This document shows, piece after piece, positions 34,161 through 43,634 of a stretch of 64,000 nt of DNA. Position 1 is the first letter of the stretch, and each line of letters opens with the position of its first letter. The notes below the pieces were generated by a model that saw only the letters and a program-made list of their open reading frames with translations, was not told the DNA's origin and did not search any database. The DNA lies in contig CM067369.1 in assembly GCA_034401795.1 (NCBI GenBank), forward strand, positions 91,068,579 through 91,132,578. Reading direction: 5' to 3'. Origin of the DNA: Chaetoderma sp. LZ-2023a (Eukaryota > Mollusca > Caudofoveata > Chaetodermatida > Chaetodermatidae). The position numbers and the translations under genes are program-made.

Positions 34161-34289
34161 ATGCCTACCATGAAGTCTATTCTTCCTAAGTTATGTTTAA
34201 CTTATATATCATGGTGTTTTAGAGGTGTTTGTAACTCTAACGTTTGGAGTTACCAGTTTTCGTGTCACTACTCCCGTTTTCGAGGTTAG
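34161..34289 (+). other. Small ORF in DIRS copy 2 leader, possible 5' exon of ORF1
   Basis: A 42-codon frame starts with ATG at 34161 and ends with TAG at 34287-34289. Copy 1 keeps the frame despite a 15-nt in-frame deletion (after ATGAAG). No motif. It is the only ATG-initiated frame between the terminal repeat and the acceptor-like site at 34514, so it could contribute a start codon to ORF1 by splicing, but I cannot point to a donor of the right phase. Confidence 0.3.
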
Positions 34290-34502
34290 AGTAACCATGC
34301 CTATTATATACCATCAAGAGTAACCATGTAGTAATAATAATAGCCAGTACCACTCCTAGTAACGTAGGTCCTAGTGCTCTCAAACATATATCAGAATCTT
34401 TACTGATTCTTTCTTCAAACACTTTATTTAAATAGGCCAAGGCGTAGCGTCTGTGATATCTCAGTTTGCTTAAAGCTAGTTGCTTTATTTCGCATCATTT
34501 CT

Positions 34503-34515
34503 TATTTTTTATAGG
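34503..34515 (+). promoter_or_regulatory. Splice-acceptor-like site at the start of DIRS ORF1
   Basis: tatttcgcatcatttcttattttttatag|gaagtg: a pyrimidine-rich tract ending TAG, where that TAG is also the in-frame stop that bounds ORF1. Conserved in both copies. Acceptor use is inference. Confidence 0.45.
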
Positions 34516-37500
34516 AAGTGTCAGTATCTTCTGAGAAAATAAAGTGTGCGTCGAATAAGTGTGATCGGGTTCACGCTAAGGATTATACGGGGCATGTTTG
34601 CCTGAGGTGTACCACCTGCACCCCTTTAAAAATGTGTGGAGTGTGCAAGGGTTGGCCATTGGTCGTATCTAAAGCGTTTTTTAAGGATTTCGTGGTTAAG
34701 CCTGCATTGCCCTCAGGTCGCTCTCCCTCCGTTGTTGAAGGTCCTAAAGCAGTAACATCTGCTTCCACCTCTATTAATACGTCGGTTTCAACAAAGGAGG
34801 GGGGCAGCTCCTCTATCACAGATCCGGTTATGGCATTATTCGCCAGATTTGAATCCTTCGCAAATGTATTGACGAAATCTTTAGACGAGCGTATTACATC
34901 TGCTATTAAGGCCGCTAAAGAGGAGTCATCAGACTCCGAATTTAGCCCTCAGTCGCGATCTCGTAAATGGGGAAAGCCGGTTTCCTTAACATCAAGACAA
35001 CAAATCAAGTCTCCCAAAGGAAAGTCCGGCGAGACAAGAAAGAAACCTGGTAAGGCATCCTCCGGTAAGAGCCAGGTCAAAGACCATGTTAGACTTGAGG
35101 ACCAGCTTAAGTCTCAAGCGGTGGTATTGGGGGCGGAAGCTTCCGATGTGTCACCTCAAGCTAAGGTCCGGTTCACAGTGATACCAATTGCAAGGAAGGT
35201 GGTAAGATCGCCGATCGCCTCTAAGGAAGCACCCGTCTATGCTCCTGGCTTGTCCGGGCAAGCGGGTTTGCTGTCCGGAATGTCTTCTGGTTTTACCGGG
35301 CATCCGGAAATGAGCACCGTGATTGTTTCTGGCTTGGCTGAACATCCGGTGACTCATGAGAATATGGCTTATGCGTCAACATCCGTTTCCGGTTCTTCAG
35401 TATCCGGCTATAGAGTTTCCGGTTCCGGGAGGAACAATGTAGTTCCGGGTCTGTTAGACCCGGCGGTGCATCATATGGCGTCTTCCGTTTCCGGTTCGTC
35501 GACTTCCGCTTCCGGTAGTAGTGCTGCTACTTCCAGTAGGAAGAATGTGCATCCGGGTCTGTTGGACCCGTCTATGCACCGTTCAGTGTCCGGATTGTCA
35601 GGCTCTTCTTCCGGTAGTAGTGTGACTACTTCCGGTGGGAATTATGCTTATCCGAGTCAGTTGGATCCGTTGTTGCATACATCCTCCTTTTCCGGCCCAG
35701 TTTTGGTTAGTTCCGGTTCCGGCGGTGGTGTAGACACTTCCGGTTCAACTTATGCATGTCCGGGTCGGTTTGACCCGTCCTTGCAAGCGACTTCCGGTTC
35801 CGTTTCGGGGTTTCCTATTTCCGCTTCTGGTGACAGTTTTTCTACTTCCGGATTAGGAGATATGAAGCGTTCTATTTCCGGTCTCGGTGTTTCAGTTCCG
35901 ACGGGAACTTCTGTTTATGCATCAAGTTATGAGCTGCCGAATAACTCAGATTCCCAGTCCAGTAATAGGTCTGTTAATTCCGATTCTAGTTATTTTCGCG
36001 CCGGTCCTCCCGTTTTTGATAGACATTATTCTGATCGTTCTTCTAGTGCTCAGTCTGTTTCGGCGTCAGATTTTGGTCAGCATTCCTTTCGTGAGGTAGT
36101 ATCTCTCTCTCGTTCTTCATCTCCTTCCTTGTTCTCTCAAGCAGGTTCTCAGAAGAGTAGTAGTCATCCGTCCTCTTCGTCTGTATCTGGCTTGTCTGCT
36201 AGGGATTTTTCGTCTTCTCATGTTTCTAATTCGTCTTCTCTTTTTCATCCATCATCTATATCTCCGCCTCCAGGTTTTCTTCATATTCCGGCTTCCCTTC
36301 AGCAGAATTATTCTGCGGCGTCTCACATACCTTCTTCTTCTGATCCGTCTGTTCCTACTTTGCCTTCTTATTCTTCATCTTCTCCGGAGTTTGATCATTC
36401 GGATCCTATTGTTTCGGTCGTTCTGTCTCCAGAATTAGAGTTCCAGATAGTTGATTCGGGTTTAGATTTTTCCTTGTTTTCAGTAAGCCGCGATTCCTCT
36501 CTTCATCGATCTGTTATTTCAGCTAGATTTTCAATTTTGTCCAGATTTTCAGCTAGTGAGTTGGATCCTTATTTTTTCAGTTCTAGTCAGCCTGGGGCCC
36601 GTGTTGCTAGTGCTTATCAGTCTCCGTTGACGTTGGACACTCTCGGACGCTCCTTCTAGAGCTTTAGCTTCTCCTTCCTCTCTGAGGATAGTTGATGCTT
36701 CTGTTTCGCTAGATTCAGACATCTGTCCTCCTCCTTCTTCTTCTTCTTCTTCTCCGTCTCACCTTTCTGTCAAGGCTACTCAAAGATCAGTCAGGGCCAG
36801 GGATCTGAAGAGGTTCTATCACGAGAGGGCTTCGCCAGATGACTGGTCTAGGGCTCATCAATGGATAGCTTCGTCTCTATCTCTTCCTCTTCAGGATGAA
36901 TTTTCGCTTGATCCTCCGTCGTTTGGTTCTGCGCTGTCATCTTCAGTCTCTTCAGCTAATGTTCCTTCTGTTCTTCCGGTAGATAACTTGGTAGTAGACA
37001 TGTTAGATTTTTACATTAACGGTGTCCAACTGAAAGATTTTTCTCTTACTCCCAAGGTAGATGCTCCAGTTCAGATTCCGAAAGAGGATTACATTAGATT
37101 GGCTTCTACTCAATCTCTGAATGGTCCGACATGGGATGTTCTTTCATCGCATCTGAAGGAAGCGGCTAAGGTAGAATCTTCATCAGACCTTTTTAGATGG
37201 GAGTCTGTCTGTCGGGCTCAGTTGAAGTCGGCAAACTTTTTGGCCCTTCTTTCAGAGGCTATGCTCAAAACTCACGAGAAAGGGGGTCAGGTTCCTCCGG
37301 AGATATTTCGTTCGTTAGTTGACCTGTCAAGAGGTTCGTTGAATTCAGTTTGCCGTTCACTAGGTTTCATCACCTCTAAGAGAAGGTCAAGGAAGCTTGC
37401 TGAGGTGAATATTTCTGATTCCCTCAGGAGTAACCTGATATCTGCTCCGCCTTTCGGATCAGATATTTTCGGTCAGGATTCTACATCGATCCTTAGGGCG

Positions 37501-37860
37501 GAGTCTGATCGTCTCAGATCAGATAAGGATCTGCGGGATCAGATTTCGGTTTAGAGGCCGTCAGTTAAAAGGGACTCTTCTGCGGTGAAGAGTCCCTCCT
37601 CCTCTCCCAGGAGGAAGAGTCTTAGGCCGGATGAATATGGGGCTTATCCGTCAAGGGTGTTTACGAACTCTAATCGGTCCTCTCCTTCCCATTCCAGATC
37701 TGCGGAGGAGGATCGTTTTAAATCCATTTCATCTCATAGACCTAGAGCCCAGGTTCGTCAAGCCCCTCCTCAGGTGAGAAGGGGTCAATTTTTCTCTCGA
37801 GGTTACAGGTCTAGTTCTAGAGGACGCTCCTCTAGAGGTTTTCAACCTAGACGGGTTTGA
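34515..37860 (+). pseudogene. DIRS copy 2 gag-like ORF1 (frameshift and nonsense)
   Basis: Open to 36659, then shifted by a 2-nt loss (ggacactctcgg versus ggacacactctcgg in copy 1), with a later stop at about 37552-37554 (GGTTTAG versus GATTTTG). N-terminal Cys/His cluster (C-x4-C...C-x2-C-x2-C...C-x2-C). About residues 85-205 are the basic Lys/Ser segment deleted in copy 1. Then follow four degenerate ~35-residue repeats with the motif P-x-x-LDP (about 35430-35790), a long Ser-rich stretch, and the conserved C-terminal part with an Arg-rich tail. Function assumed from position: nucleocapsid-like. No similarity to retroviral capsid is visible. Confidence 0.85.
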
Positions 37861-37861
37861 A

Positions 37862-40018
37862 GGGGTGGCCTCAGCCCGGGCAGGCCTTTCCCAATCTCAT
37901 TTTCCAGTCCTTCCTCCTCTTCTACAACTTTTGGATCTATCGGTGCAATCCCTTCTTCCCAGCGTGCCAGTAGGAGGGCGCTTGTCTCTGTTCTGGGCGA
38001 CATGGAAAGCCCTTGCTCAGGACTCCTGGCTGTTAGATCAAATCCGCTGGGGTTATGCTCCGTCTTGGATAGATCTGCCTCCTCCTCTGTCTTACCAGCC
38101 CAAATGGACTCCAGTTCCATCCAATCTGGAGAAGTTGGCAGCCTTGGAAGACGAATTGGAGTCAATGTGGTTGAAGAAGGCTATAGAAGAGGTTCCATGT
38201 TGGAGAGTAGACCCGGGATTCTACTCAACTCTATTTCTAGTCCCCAAGAAATCAGGTGGATGGCGTCCAATCATCAATCTGAAGAGATTAAATCTGCATA
38301 TATCCACCCCAAAATTCAAGATGGAGACGGTATCTCAGATTATCGCCGGTCTGAGTCCAGGCATGTGGACAGCGTCCATAGATCTCAAGGACGCCTATTT
38401 TCACATTCTCATCCACCCTCCATTCAGAAAATTCATGAGATTCGCGTTCAAGGGGAGGGTATGGCAATTCAGAGTCATGCCGTTCGGCTTGACCACGGCC
38501 CCTTTCTTCTTCACCCGCCTAGTGTCAGCAGTGGCAGGTTTTCTGCACAGTCGTTCTATTCCCCTTCACGTTTACATAGACGACTGGTTGCTAAAAGCAG
38601 AATCTGCCTCAATTCTGGCAAGCATCATTCCAGAGGTCTGCAGTCTGGCTTCCAGTCTAGGATGGGTTTTAAATCTAGAAAAATCATCTTTGGTCCCGTC
38701 TCAGGTTTTCACCCACCTAGGTGTGGCTTTCGACCGTGGTCAAGGCTTAGTCTTCCCTTCAGAGGTAAGAGTAGAAGCAATCCTAGTAGCCATGGAAATT
38801 CTGGCTTCCTCTGCCGTGGTCAGAGCAATATTCTTTCTCCGGGTGATAGGCTTGATGGTCAGCGTCGAGAACATCATTCCGTGGTCGGCGCTGATGAGGA
38901 GACCTTTCCAAATGTATCTAATGTCCCTGTGGAAACAGTCGACCCATTCAGTGTACCATCAGATCCCGGTCAGAGATCATTTGAGGCCCCATCTAGATTT
39001 TTGGAAGGATCGCTCTCTGCTGATGATGGGTGTTCCTCTGGTCAAGTCTTCTCCTCAGGCGGTCATTTTTACAGATGCTTCCCAGGAGGGATGGGGAGCG
39101 GTCTGGGGTTCCCTTTCGGTCTCAGGCCTGTGGTCCCGAGAGGAGTCGTCAGCCCACATCAACATTCTGGAATTGTGGGCTGTCAAGAAGACTCTCCTTG
39201 CCTGGTCGGATCAAGTGCAGGGCCTCAAGATCTCGATTCGATCAGACAATTCCACAGTAGTCTCGTATATCAACAAGCAGGGAGGCACGAAGTCGTCTCG
39301 CCTGTGTTTGGAGGTGTGGAATCTCCTCATGTGGTGTCGTATGAAGCAGATTTTCCTGGTGTCCTCCCATGTACCAGGATGTCTGAATTTTCTGGCGGAT
39401 CAGTTGTCTCGCCCTTCCAAATTCGCCCACACAGAGTGGCAGTTAAAGAGGTCGGTTGTCAAAGCGATCTTCAACCTCCTGGATCGTCCCCATGTAGACC
39501 TGTTCGCGACCTCTCTGAATGCCCAGATCTCCTCTTTCATGTCTCCTTTTCCGGACGATCAGGCGTTGGCGGTGGACGCCCTGACTCAGTCCTGGACAGG
39601 AATCTTCGCGTATGCGTTCCCTCCGACTATCCTGCTTCCCCTGGTTCTGAAGAAAGTCAAGGATCAAGTATGCGAGATTTTGTTGATAGCTCCATTTTGG
39701 CCAAAAAGGATCTGGTTCGTAGACCTTCTCGATCTTCTAGTAGACTTCCCTCGTCTGCTGCCAGTGTCCCCAGATCTGTTATCCCAAGTAAGGGGAAGGT
39801 GCCTTCATCCAAACCCAGGAATCTTCAGTCTGTGTGTTTGGAGAATATCGAGTGCTCGGTCACTGAGAATAAATTTTCTGCAAGGTCTCAGGAAATTATT
39901 GATTCGGCCAGGAGGGAGTCGACCCGAAGAGTTTACAAGGGTCGACTTAAGATATTCGGAGAATGGTGCTCAAATCATGATCTCGTGCCCGATTCTGTTT
40001 CTATATCCCAAGTGTTAG
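37862..40018 (+). CDS. DIRS copy 2 reverse transcriptase/RNase H/Dam-like ORF2
   Basis: About 717 codons, open. RT motifs: STLFLVPKKSGGWRPIINLK, TASIDLKDAYFHILIHPP, RVMPFGLTTAPFFFTRLV and the catalytic HVYIDDWLL (YIDD at 38573-38584). RNase H: AVIFTDASQEGWGAVW (Asp), HINILELWAVKKTLL (Glu), ISIRSDNSTVVSYINKQGG (Asp) and PGCLNFLADQLSR (Asp). A following segment, HVDLFATSLNAQISSF to YAFPPTILLPLVLKKV, matches the Dam-methylase-like domain known in DIRS polyproteins, with FPP where active enzymes have [DN]PP[YF]. The frame has no ATG before the RT (the codon at 37865 is GTG), and it begins just after the ORF1 stop, in a different frame. Expression by frameshifting or re-initiation is inferred. Confidence 0.9.
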   Translation, partial: GVASARAGLSQSHFPVLPPLLQLLDLSVQSLLPSVPVGGRLSLFWATWKALAQDSWLLDQIRWGYAPSWIDLPPPLSYQPKWTPVPSNLEKLAALEDELESMWLKKAIEEVPCWRVDPGFYSTLFLVPKKSGGWRPIINLKRLNLHISTPKFKMETVSQIIAGLSPGMWTASIDLKDAYFHILIHPPFRKFMRFAFKGRVWQFRVMPFGLTTAPFFFTRLVSAVAGFLHSRSIPLHVYIDDWLLKAESASILASIIPEVCSLASSLGWVLNLEKSSLVPSQVFTHLGVAFDRGQGLVFPSEVRVEAILVAMEILASSAVVRAIFFLRVIGLMVSVENIIPWSALMRRPFQMYLMSLWKQSTHSVYHQIPVRDHLRPHLDFWKDRSLLMMGVPLVKSSPQAVIFTDASQEGWGAVWGSLSVSGLWSREESSAHINILELWAVKKTLLAWSDQVQGLKISIRSDNSTVVSYINKQGGTKSSRLCLEVWNLLMWCRMKQIFLVSSHVPGCLNFLADQLSRPSKFAHTEWQLKRSVVKAIFNLLDRPHVDLFATSLNAQISSFMSPFPDDQALAVDALTQSWTGIFAYAFPPTILLPLVLKKVKDQVCEILLIAPFWPKRIWFVDLLDLLVDFPRLLPVSPDLLSQVRGRCLHPNPGIFSLCVWRISSARSLRINFLQGLRKLLIRPGGSRPEEFTRVDLRYSENGAQIMISCPILFLYPKC

Positions 40019-40914
40019 ACTTTTTATCTTATCTGTTCGATTCCCTTCATCTGACTGCTAACACGGTTAGAGGATATAGATTTTCCTTAGCATCTTCTCT
40101 TCCTTGTTTGTTAAATGCAGATGTTAAGGATACTAAGGTGCTGAATGGGTTCATCAGAGGTTTAGGTAATATTCGGCCTCATATTGCTAAACCGTTACCT
40201 TCCTGGAACTTGGCGCTGATTCTTCAGGTTTTGGCAGGGCATCATTTTGAACCTATCGCCTCGATTAGCTTAAAGCTTTTAACTTTTAAGGCGGTTTTTC
40301 TAGTAGCGGCTGCTTCTGCTAGAAGACGATCTGAGATCCATGCATTTTCCGCTGAAAAGGATAGATTTATTGAAGCTGGGGACGGTTTGGTATTATATCC
40401 TAGAAGGGATTTTTTGTCAAAAACGCAATCAAACCGTTATCCAGCTAAGCCGATTATTTTAAATTCTTTATCTTCGTTTTCTCCGTCTGACAGATTTTGG
40501 TGTCCAGTCAGAGCTCTTAAGGCTTATAAGCGTCGTACCGATTTTAAAAGATCCGATCCATCTCATTTATGGGTTCCCTACGCGGAAGGGGTAGCCAGAC
40601 CGGTCTCTAAAGCTTCCATCGCTAGATGGATTTGTGACACCATTCAACTATGCTACGAGATTGCTTCTCCTGAGCAAGTCAATCTCTCTCACATTAAGGC
40701 TCATGATGTTAGAGGGATGGCTACCTCTTTTGCTTTGTTTGCTGGCTCTTCTGTAGACGAAGTTATGCAAGTTGCAGGATGGAAATCTGAGTCTACTTTT
40801 ACCTCTTTTTATTTGAAAGACCAGAGCGCAGCGGCATCTTTCTTTAGGAACATTACTATTTTAACCAAGAAGGCTGAAGACCATTTACCAAGCACATCCC
40901 ACCATTTTCGTTAG
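38002..40914 (+). CDS. DIRS copy 2 tyrosine recombinase ORF3, overlapping ORF2
   Basis: 970 codons from a true ATG. The C-terminal ~375 residues (from about 39780) are a phage-type tyrosine recombinase: SARRESTRRVYKGRLK in the N-terminal helical part, catalytic Arg in ARRRSEIHAF (about 40321-40329), H-D-V-R at 40702-40713, GWKSESTF, and nucleophile Tyr at 40810-40812. The first ~590 codons run out of frame across the RT/RNase H region of ORF2 and look like a Ser/Arg/Gly-rich shadow, yet stay open throughout. The enzyme would integrate the circular DNA at short homologous sites without staggered-cut duplication. Confidence 0.9.
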   Translation: MESPCSGLLAVRSNPLGLCSVLDRSASSSVLPAQMDSSSIQSGEVGSLGRRIGVNVVEEGYRRGSMLESRPGILLNSISSPQEIRWMASNHQSEEIKSAYIHPKIQDGDGISDYRRSESRHVDSVHRSQGRLFSHSHPPSIQKIHEIRVQGEGMAIQSHAVRLDHGPFLLHPPSVSSGRFSAQSFYSPSRLHRRLVAKSRICLNSGKHHSRGLQSGFQSRMGFKSRKIIFGPVSGFHPPRCGFRPWSRLSLPFRGKSRSNPSSHGNSGFLCRGQSNILSPGDRLDGQRREHHSVVGADEETFPNVSNVPVETVDPFSVPSDPGQRSFEAPSRFLEGSLSADDGCSSGQVFSSGGHFYRCFPGGMGSGLGFPFGLRPVVPRGVVSPHQHSGIVGCQEDSPCLVGSSAGPQDLDSIRQFHSSLVYQQAGRHEVVSPVFGGVESPHVVSYEADFPGVLPCTRMSEFSGGSVVSPFQIRPHRVAVKEVGCQSDLQPPGSSPCRPVRDLSECPDLLFHVSFSGRSGVGGGRPDSVLDRNLRVCVPSDYPASPGSEESQGSSMRDFVDSSILAKKDLVRRPSRSSSRLPSSAASVPRSVIPSKGKVPSSKPRNLQSVCLENIECSVTENKFSARSQEIIDSARRESTRRVYKGRLKIFGEWCSNHDLVPDSVSISQVLDFLSYLFDSLHLTANTVRGYRFSLASSLPCLLNADVKDTKVLNGFIRGLGNIRPHIAKPLPSWNLALILQVLAGHHFEPIASISLKLLTFKAVFLVAAASARRRSEIHAFSAEKDRFIEAGDGLVLYPRRDFLSKTQSNRYPAKPIILNSLSSFSPSDRFWCPVRALKAYKRRTDFKRSDPSHLWVPYAEGVARPVSKASIARWICDTIQLCYEIASPEQVNLSHIKAHDVRGMATSFALFAGSSVDEVMQVAGWKSESTFTSFYLKDQSAAASFFRNITILTKKAEDHLPSTSHHFR

Positions 40915-41140
40915 GACTGCGTCTGCGGAGAATGGTGAGAGTTATTCCTTGGTTGTTGGTTTAAATCTTTATGTTTAAAGTTTTATTTGGTTGTTAATCA
41001 CTGTGTGATTGATTAGGATGCACCATTATGTTATGTTATTAACATTTGTTTATGTTTGGTTTGATTTTTATCCTTGCTTATGGATTCTCAAATCACCTCC
41101 CACCAAAGTTTCGTAGTGGGGCACTGACCAAATCTACGGG

Positions 41141-41273
41141 TTTAGCAAGTAGTGATTGAACGGTAATGGATGTTTTTGTGGTGTAATAACAACCCCCAAC
41201 AGACCCCCCTTTAGTGGGTTGGTCTGTAGTTTTATTAACCACTATAAAAACATACTTACCGTTCAATCACTAC
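41141..41273 (+). repeat. DIRS copy 2 internal complementary region
   Basis: Same arrangement as in copy 1. Junction text GTAATAACAACCCCCAACAG unites the complements of both termini and defines the 3-nt AAC/GTT overlap. Confidence 0.92.
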
Positions 41274-41343
41274 GACCCGGCCTCAGCCACCCCGCTGGGT
41301 ATTGATTTGAGAATCTAGGCTGGATGTACAGCACTTAAATTTA

Positions 41344-41666
41344 GAAAAGTGATTCAGTTTTCACAAGTGGGACCTACTGCGCATGCGCGAGCGTGCTTAG
41401 TGACAAGCGTCACCAAGGAGTGAGTACAGACTGGTGCCAGTCTATTGTAAGGCTAATGCAGGGGGTCCCTCTACCAGAAGCCTGGTGGAGGGTCTACATG
41501 GTGATGGTATAGGCATTAGGGAGTGTATAGGCAAGAATAAAAACTTTATTCTGATAGCTAAATGCAGATATTTGATTTAGCAAGTAGTGATTGAACGGTA
41601 AGTATGTTTTTATAGTGGTTAATAAAACTACAGACCAACCCACTAAAGGGGGGTCTGTTGGGGGTT
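41344..41666 (+). repeat. DIRS copy 2 right inverted terminal repeat
   Basis: Nearly identical to 33092-33414. Ends GGGGGGTCTGTTGGGG-GTT before atatgtaaaaatgtcc. Confidence 0.9.
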
Positions 41667-41850
41667 ATATGTAAAAATGTCCAGAACCCCACAGGCATGC
41701 TTCCCTCCAATTTGGAGAAGAGCCCTCGAGTAGAACCAGAGCTAGTAAATATGTGTTAAGAAGAAGAAGAAGAATAAGAAGAAGAAGCGCTCCATGCTCA
41801 CACTTACCATTGTTTCTAGAGATGCGGGTAACAATTACTGCATCTATTTA
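41667..41850. repeat. Flanking repeat and (AAG)n microsatellite
   Basis: 41680-41737 (ccagaacccc...tttggagaagagccctcgagtagaaccagag) resembles 33714-33777 on the other side of copy 2. (aag)n-like run at 41759-41788. Confidence 0.6.
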
Positions 41851-42037
41851 TTAACCCTTACGTCAATATTCTATCCTATTACTGTATCAATAGCAAAGAA
41901 ACTAGTGTAAATTTTTCAACTATTTTGGTGGACGATGTTGGCGTCTACGACAGCAACATCTTTCACCAAATTTGTTGAAAAAATGGACACCAGGTCATCT
42001 TTAATTTAAGATTATGACATCAGTGTGCTACGGTTTA
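41851..42037. repeat. Family B MITE with TTAA ends
   Basis: TTAA-CCCTTACGTCAATATTCTATC at the left and atgacatcagtgtgctacgg-TTAA at the right. Central hairpin: TTTTGGTGGACGATGTTGGC / GACAGCAACATCTTTCACCAAA. Confidence 0.78.
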
Positions 42038-42229
42038 ATGGATAATCTCTTAGAAACGTCCTCGACGTACAATGCACGTTTAATTGAAAATTGGTGCAGC
42101 TGCATTTGGCAGTTCAATACAACTCAATTTAATTGTTTTCAAAATAATCTTGAGCAGCACATGCTATTTCATTTGCAAAGTGCATGGTTATGGTTTTAAT
42201 AAAACAAAGCTTGGTATAATGATACATCT

Positions 42230-42467
42230 TTAACCCTATCATGCCTAAGCCAGCCCAAACCAGTCTGTCTAGTGATCTTCCGGAACATCCATTTGCAGTC
42301 CAAAAGAACACTATTTTTGAAAAATCACCACAGCAATGACTGGCTTGGTAACAGCCAGCCATTTCAGTGGTAAAATTTCAAAAATAGTCATCTCATAGCC
42401 TGCAAATGGACATTACATAATGAAATATTGTTATTTTCTTGACAGAATTTGGTCGGTAAAGGGTTAG
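42230..42467. repeat. Family A foldback MITE
   Basis: TTAACCCTATCATGCC opens. The palindrome centre is AATGACTGGCTTGGTAACAGCCAGCCATTTC. It ends ggtcggtaaagggtta. Confidence 0.8.
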
Positions 42468-42642
42468 ATATGCATTTTCTGGAGTGTTTATAATTAGTTT
42501 ATTCATTTACATAGTATAATAAGTCCTTATTCTTGATTTTGGTTAAAAACAACCTGTCAATCACAGCTTGTTTTTTTTGCATGTACTAACAGCTAGAGGC
42601 TATTAATTAAGATTCAGTTAATGGTCAATTTGTAAGTTGATA

Positions 42643-42837
42643 TTAACCCTTTCACCGACAGATTCCCCATATCTCATTTTCGAGGTAAACATACAGGAAA
42701 ACTCTTTGATATTTTGAAATTAATTTGCCTGGAGGCAGCAACGACTTCCAGTCAAATTAATTTCAAAATATTCAGCATAATTAGTTCTATAACATAACAA
42801 ATCTACATTTTCCGGGATTTGTCAGTGAAAGGGTTAT
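42643..42837. repeat. Family C MITE
   Basis: TTAACCCTTTCACCGACAGATTCCCCATATCTCATTTTCGAGG opens; CGGGATTTGTCAGTGAAAGGGTTAT closes. The core TTTGATATTTTGAAATTAATTTGCCTGGAGGCAGCAACGACTTCCAGTCAAATTAATTTCAAAATATTCA is well preserved. Confidence 0.82.
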
Positions 42838-42946
42838 TGTAGGATGGTCACCTGAAATAATAAAAATGGACAGCAAGTTTTATTCAGTCGTGTCAGTTTA
42901 CACTTTCGAAATTAATTTAATGGCTTCCAGTCAAGTTATTTGAATT

Positions 42947-43131
42947 TTAAACCATTTAATCTTCAAAATTTGGTCAAACAAATAGAAATGTTTTCGTAGC
43001 GAATGTTGGTTTGCAGGGCAAGAGAATTCTATTTTTTTAACTTTAATGCTGGAATGAGTGGTGCAGGTATTGAGCCAGTCATACCAATGGCAAAATTTCA
43101 AATATTCACTTGGCACACCAATTTGGTGTAA
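42947..43131. repeat. Family A-like MITE, diverged
   Basis: TTAAACCATTTAATCTTCAAAATTTGGTC, ttgcagggcaagagaattctatt, TGGAATGAGTGGTGCAGGTATTGAGCCAGTCATACCA, then cttggcacaccaatttgg. Confidence 0.6.
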
Positions 43132-43309
43132 CCATCAAATTTGTTCAAGAAAATTTCAATTTTCCAATAAAAAATATCCGTTTACAGACTGAGAGAAAAC
43201 TATTTTTGGAAATTTACCGCATGAATGATTGGCTCGATTATTGAACCAGTCATTCCAGTGGTAAATTGTCAAAAATAGTTTTTGGCTGTCTTGAGTGTTA
43301 AGGGGTTGA
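43128..43309. repeat. Family A foldback MITE
   Basis: Starts gtaaccatcaaatttgttcaagaaaatttcaattttcc, has the centre ATGATTGGCTCGATTATTGAACCAGTCATTCC, and ends ggctgtcttgagtgttaaggggttga. Confidence 0.75.
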
Positions 43310-43392
43310 TATCCACCTGGAGAGTGTACAGTATATAAATGATACAATTACAATTGATTTTAATTATTTCTGAAGGCGTGTGATAATTATCT

Positions 43393-43634
43393 GTAACCCT
43401 TTAGCCCTCATATCAGCTAAAAACGGCTTCAGCAGTGGTCTTGAGAAATGTCCATTTGCAGACCAAATGAAAACTATTTTTGAAAATTTACCACTGGAAC
43501 GACTGGCTCAATAACCGAGCCAGTTATTTCAGTGGCAAATTTTGAAAAATAGTCTTCTCTTGGGCTGCAAATAGACATTTTCTATGAGAAAATTTAAATT
43601 TTCTTGAGTTAATTCGAGAGTTAAAGGGATAATT
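43393..43634. repeat. Family A foldback MITE
   Basis: gtaaccctttagccctcatatcagctaaaaacggcttcagcagtggtcttgagaaatgtccatttgcagacc, centre ACGACTGGCTCAATAACCGAGCCAGTTATTTC, closing aattcgagagttaaagggataa. Both outer termini are preserved. Confidence 0.85.

Larger units (their letters stand above)
33775..41666 (+). mobile_element. DIRS-type tyrosine-recombinase retrotransposon, copy 2 (full length)
   Basis: 7.89 kb, same orientation as copy 1, including one GTT on each side (33775-33777, 41664-41666). ORF2 and ORF3 are both open. ORF1 is damaged by a 2-nt deletion near 36640 and a nonsense codon near 37553 relative to copy 1. It retains the 331-nt gag segment missing from copy 1. Lies in the sense orientation of the spectraplakin intron. 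Confidence 0.94.

Noticed and set aside
38002-39770. 5' part of the 970-codon frame treated as a separate protein
   Set aside because: It overlaps well-motifed RT/RNase H coding in another frame and shows no domain of its own. Kept only as an observation about frame openness.
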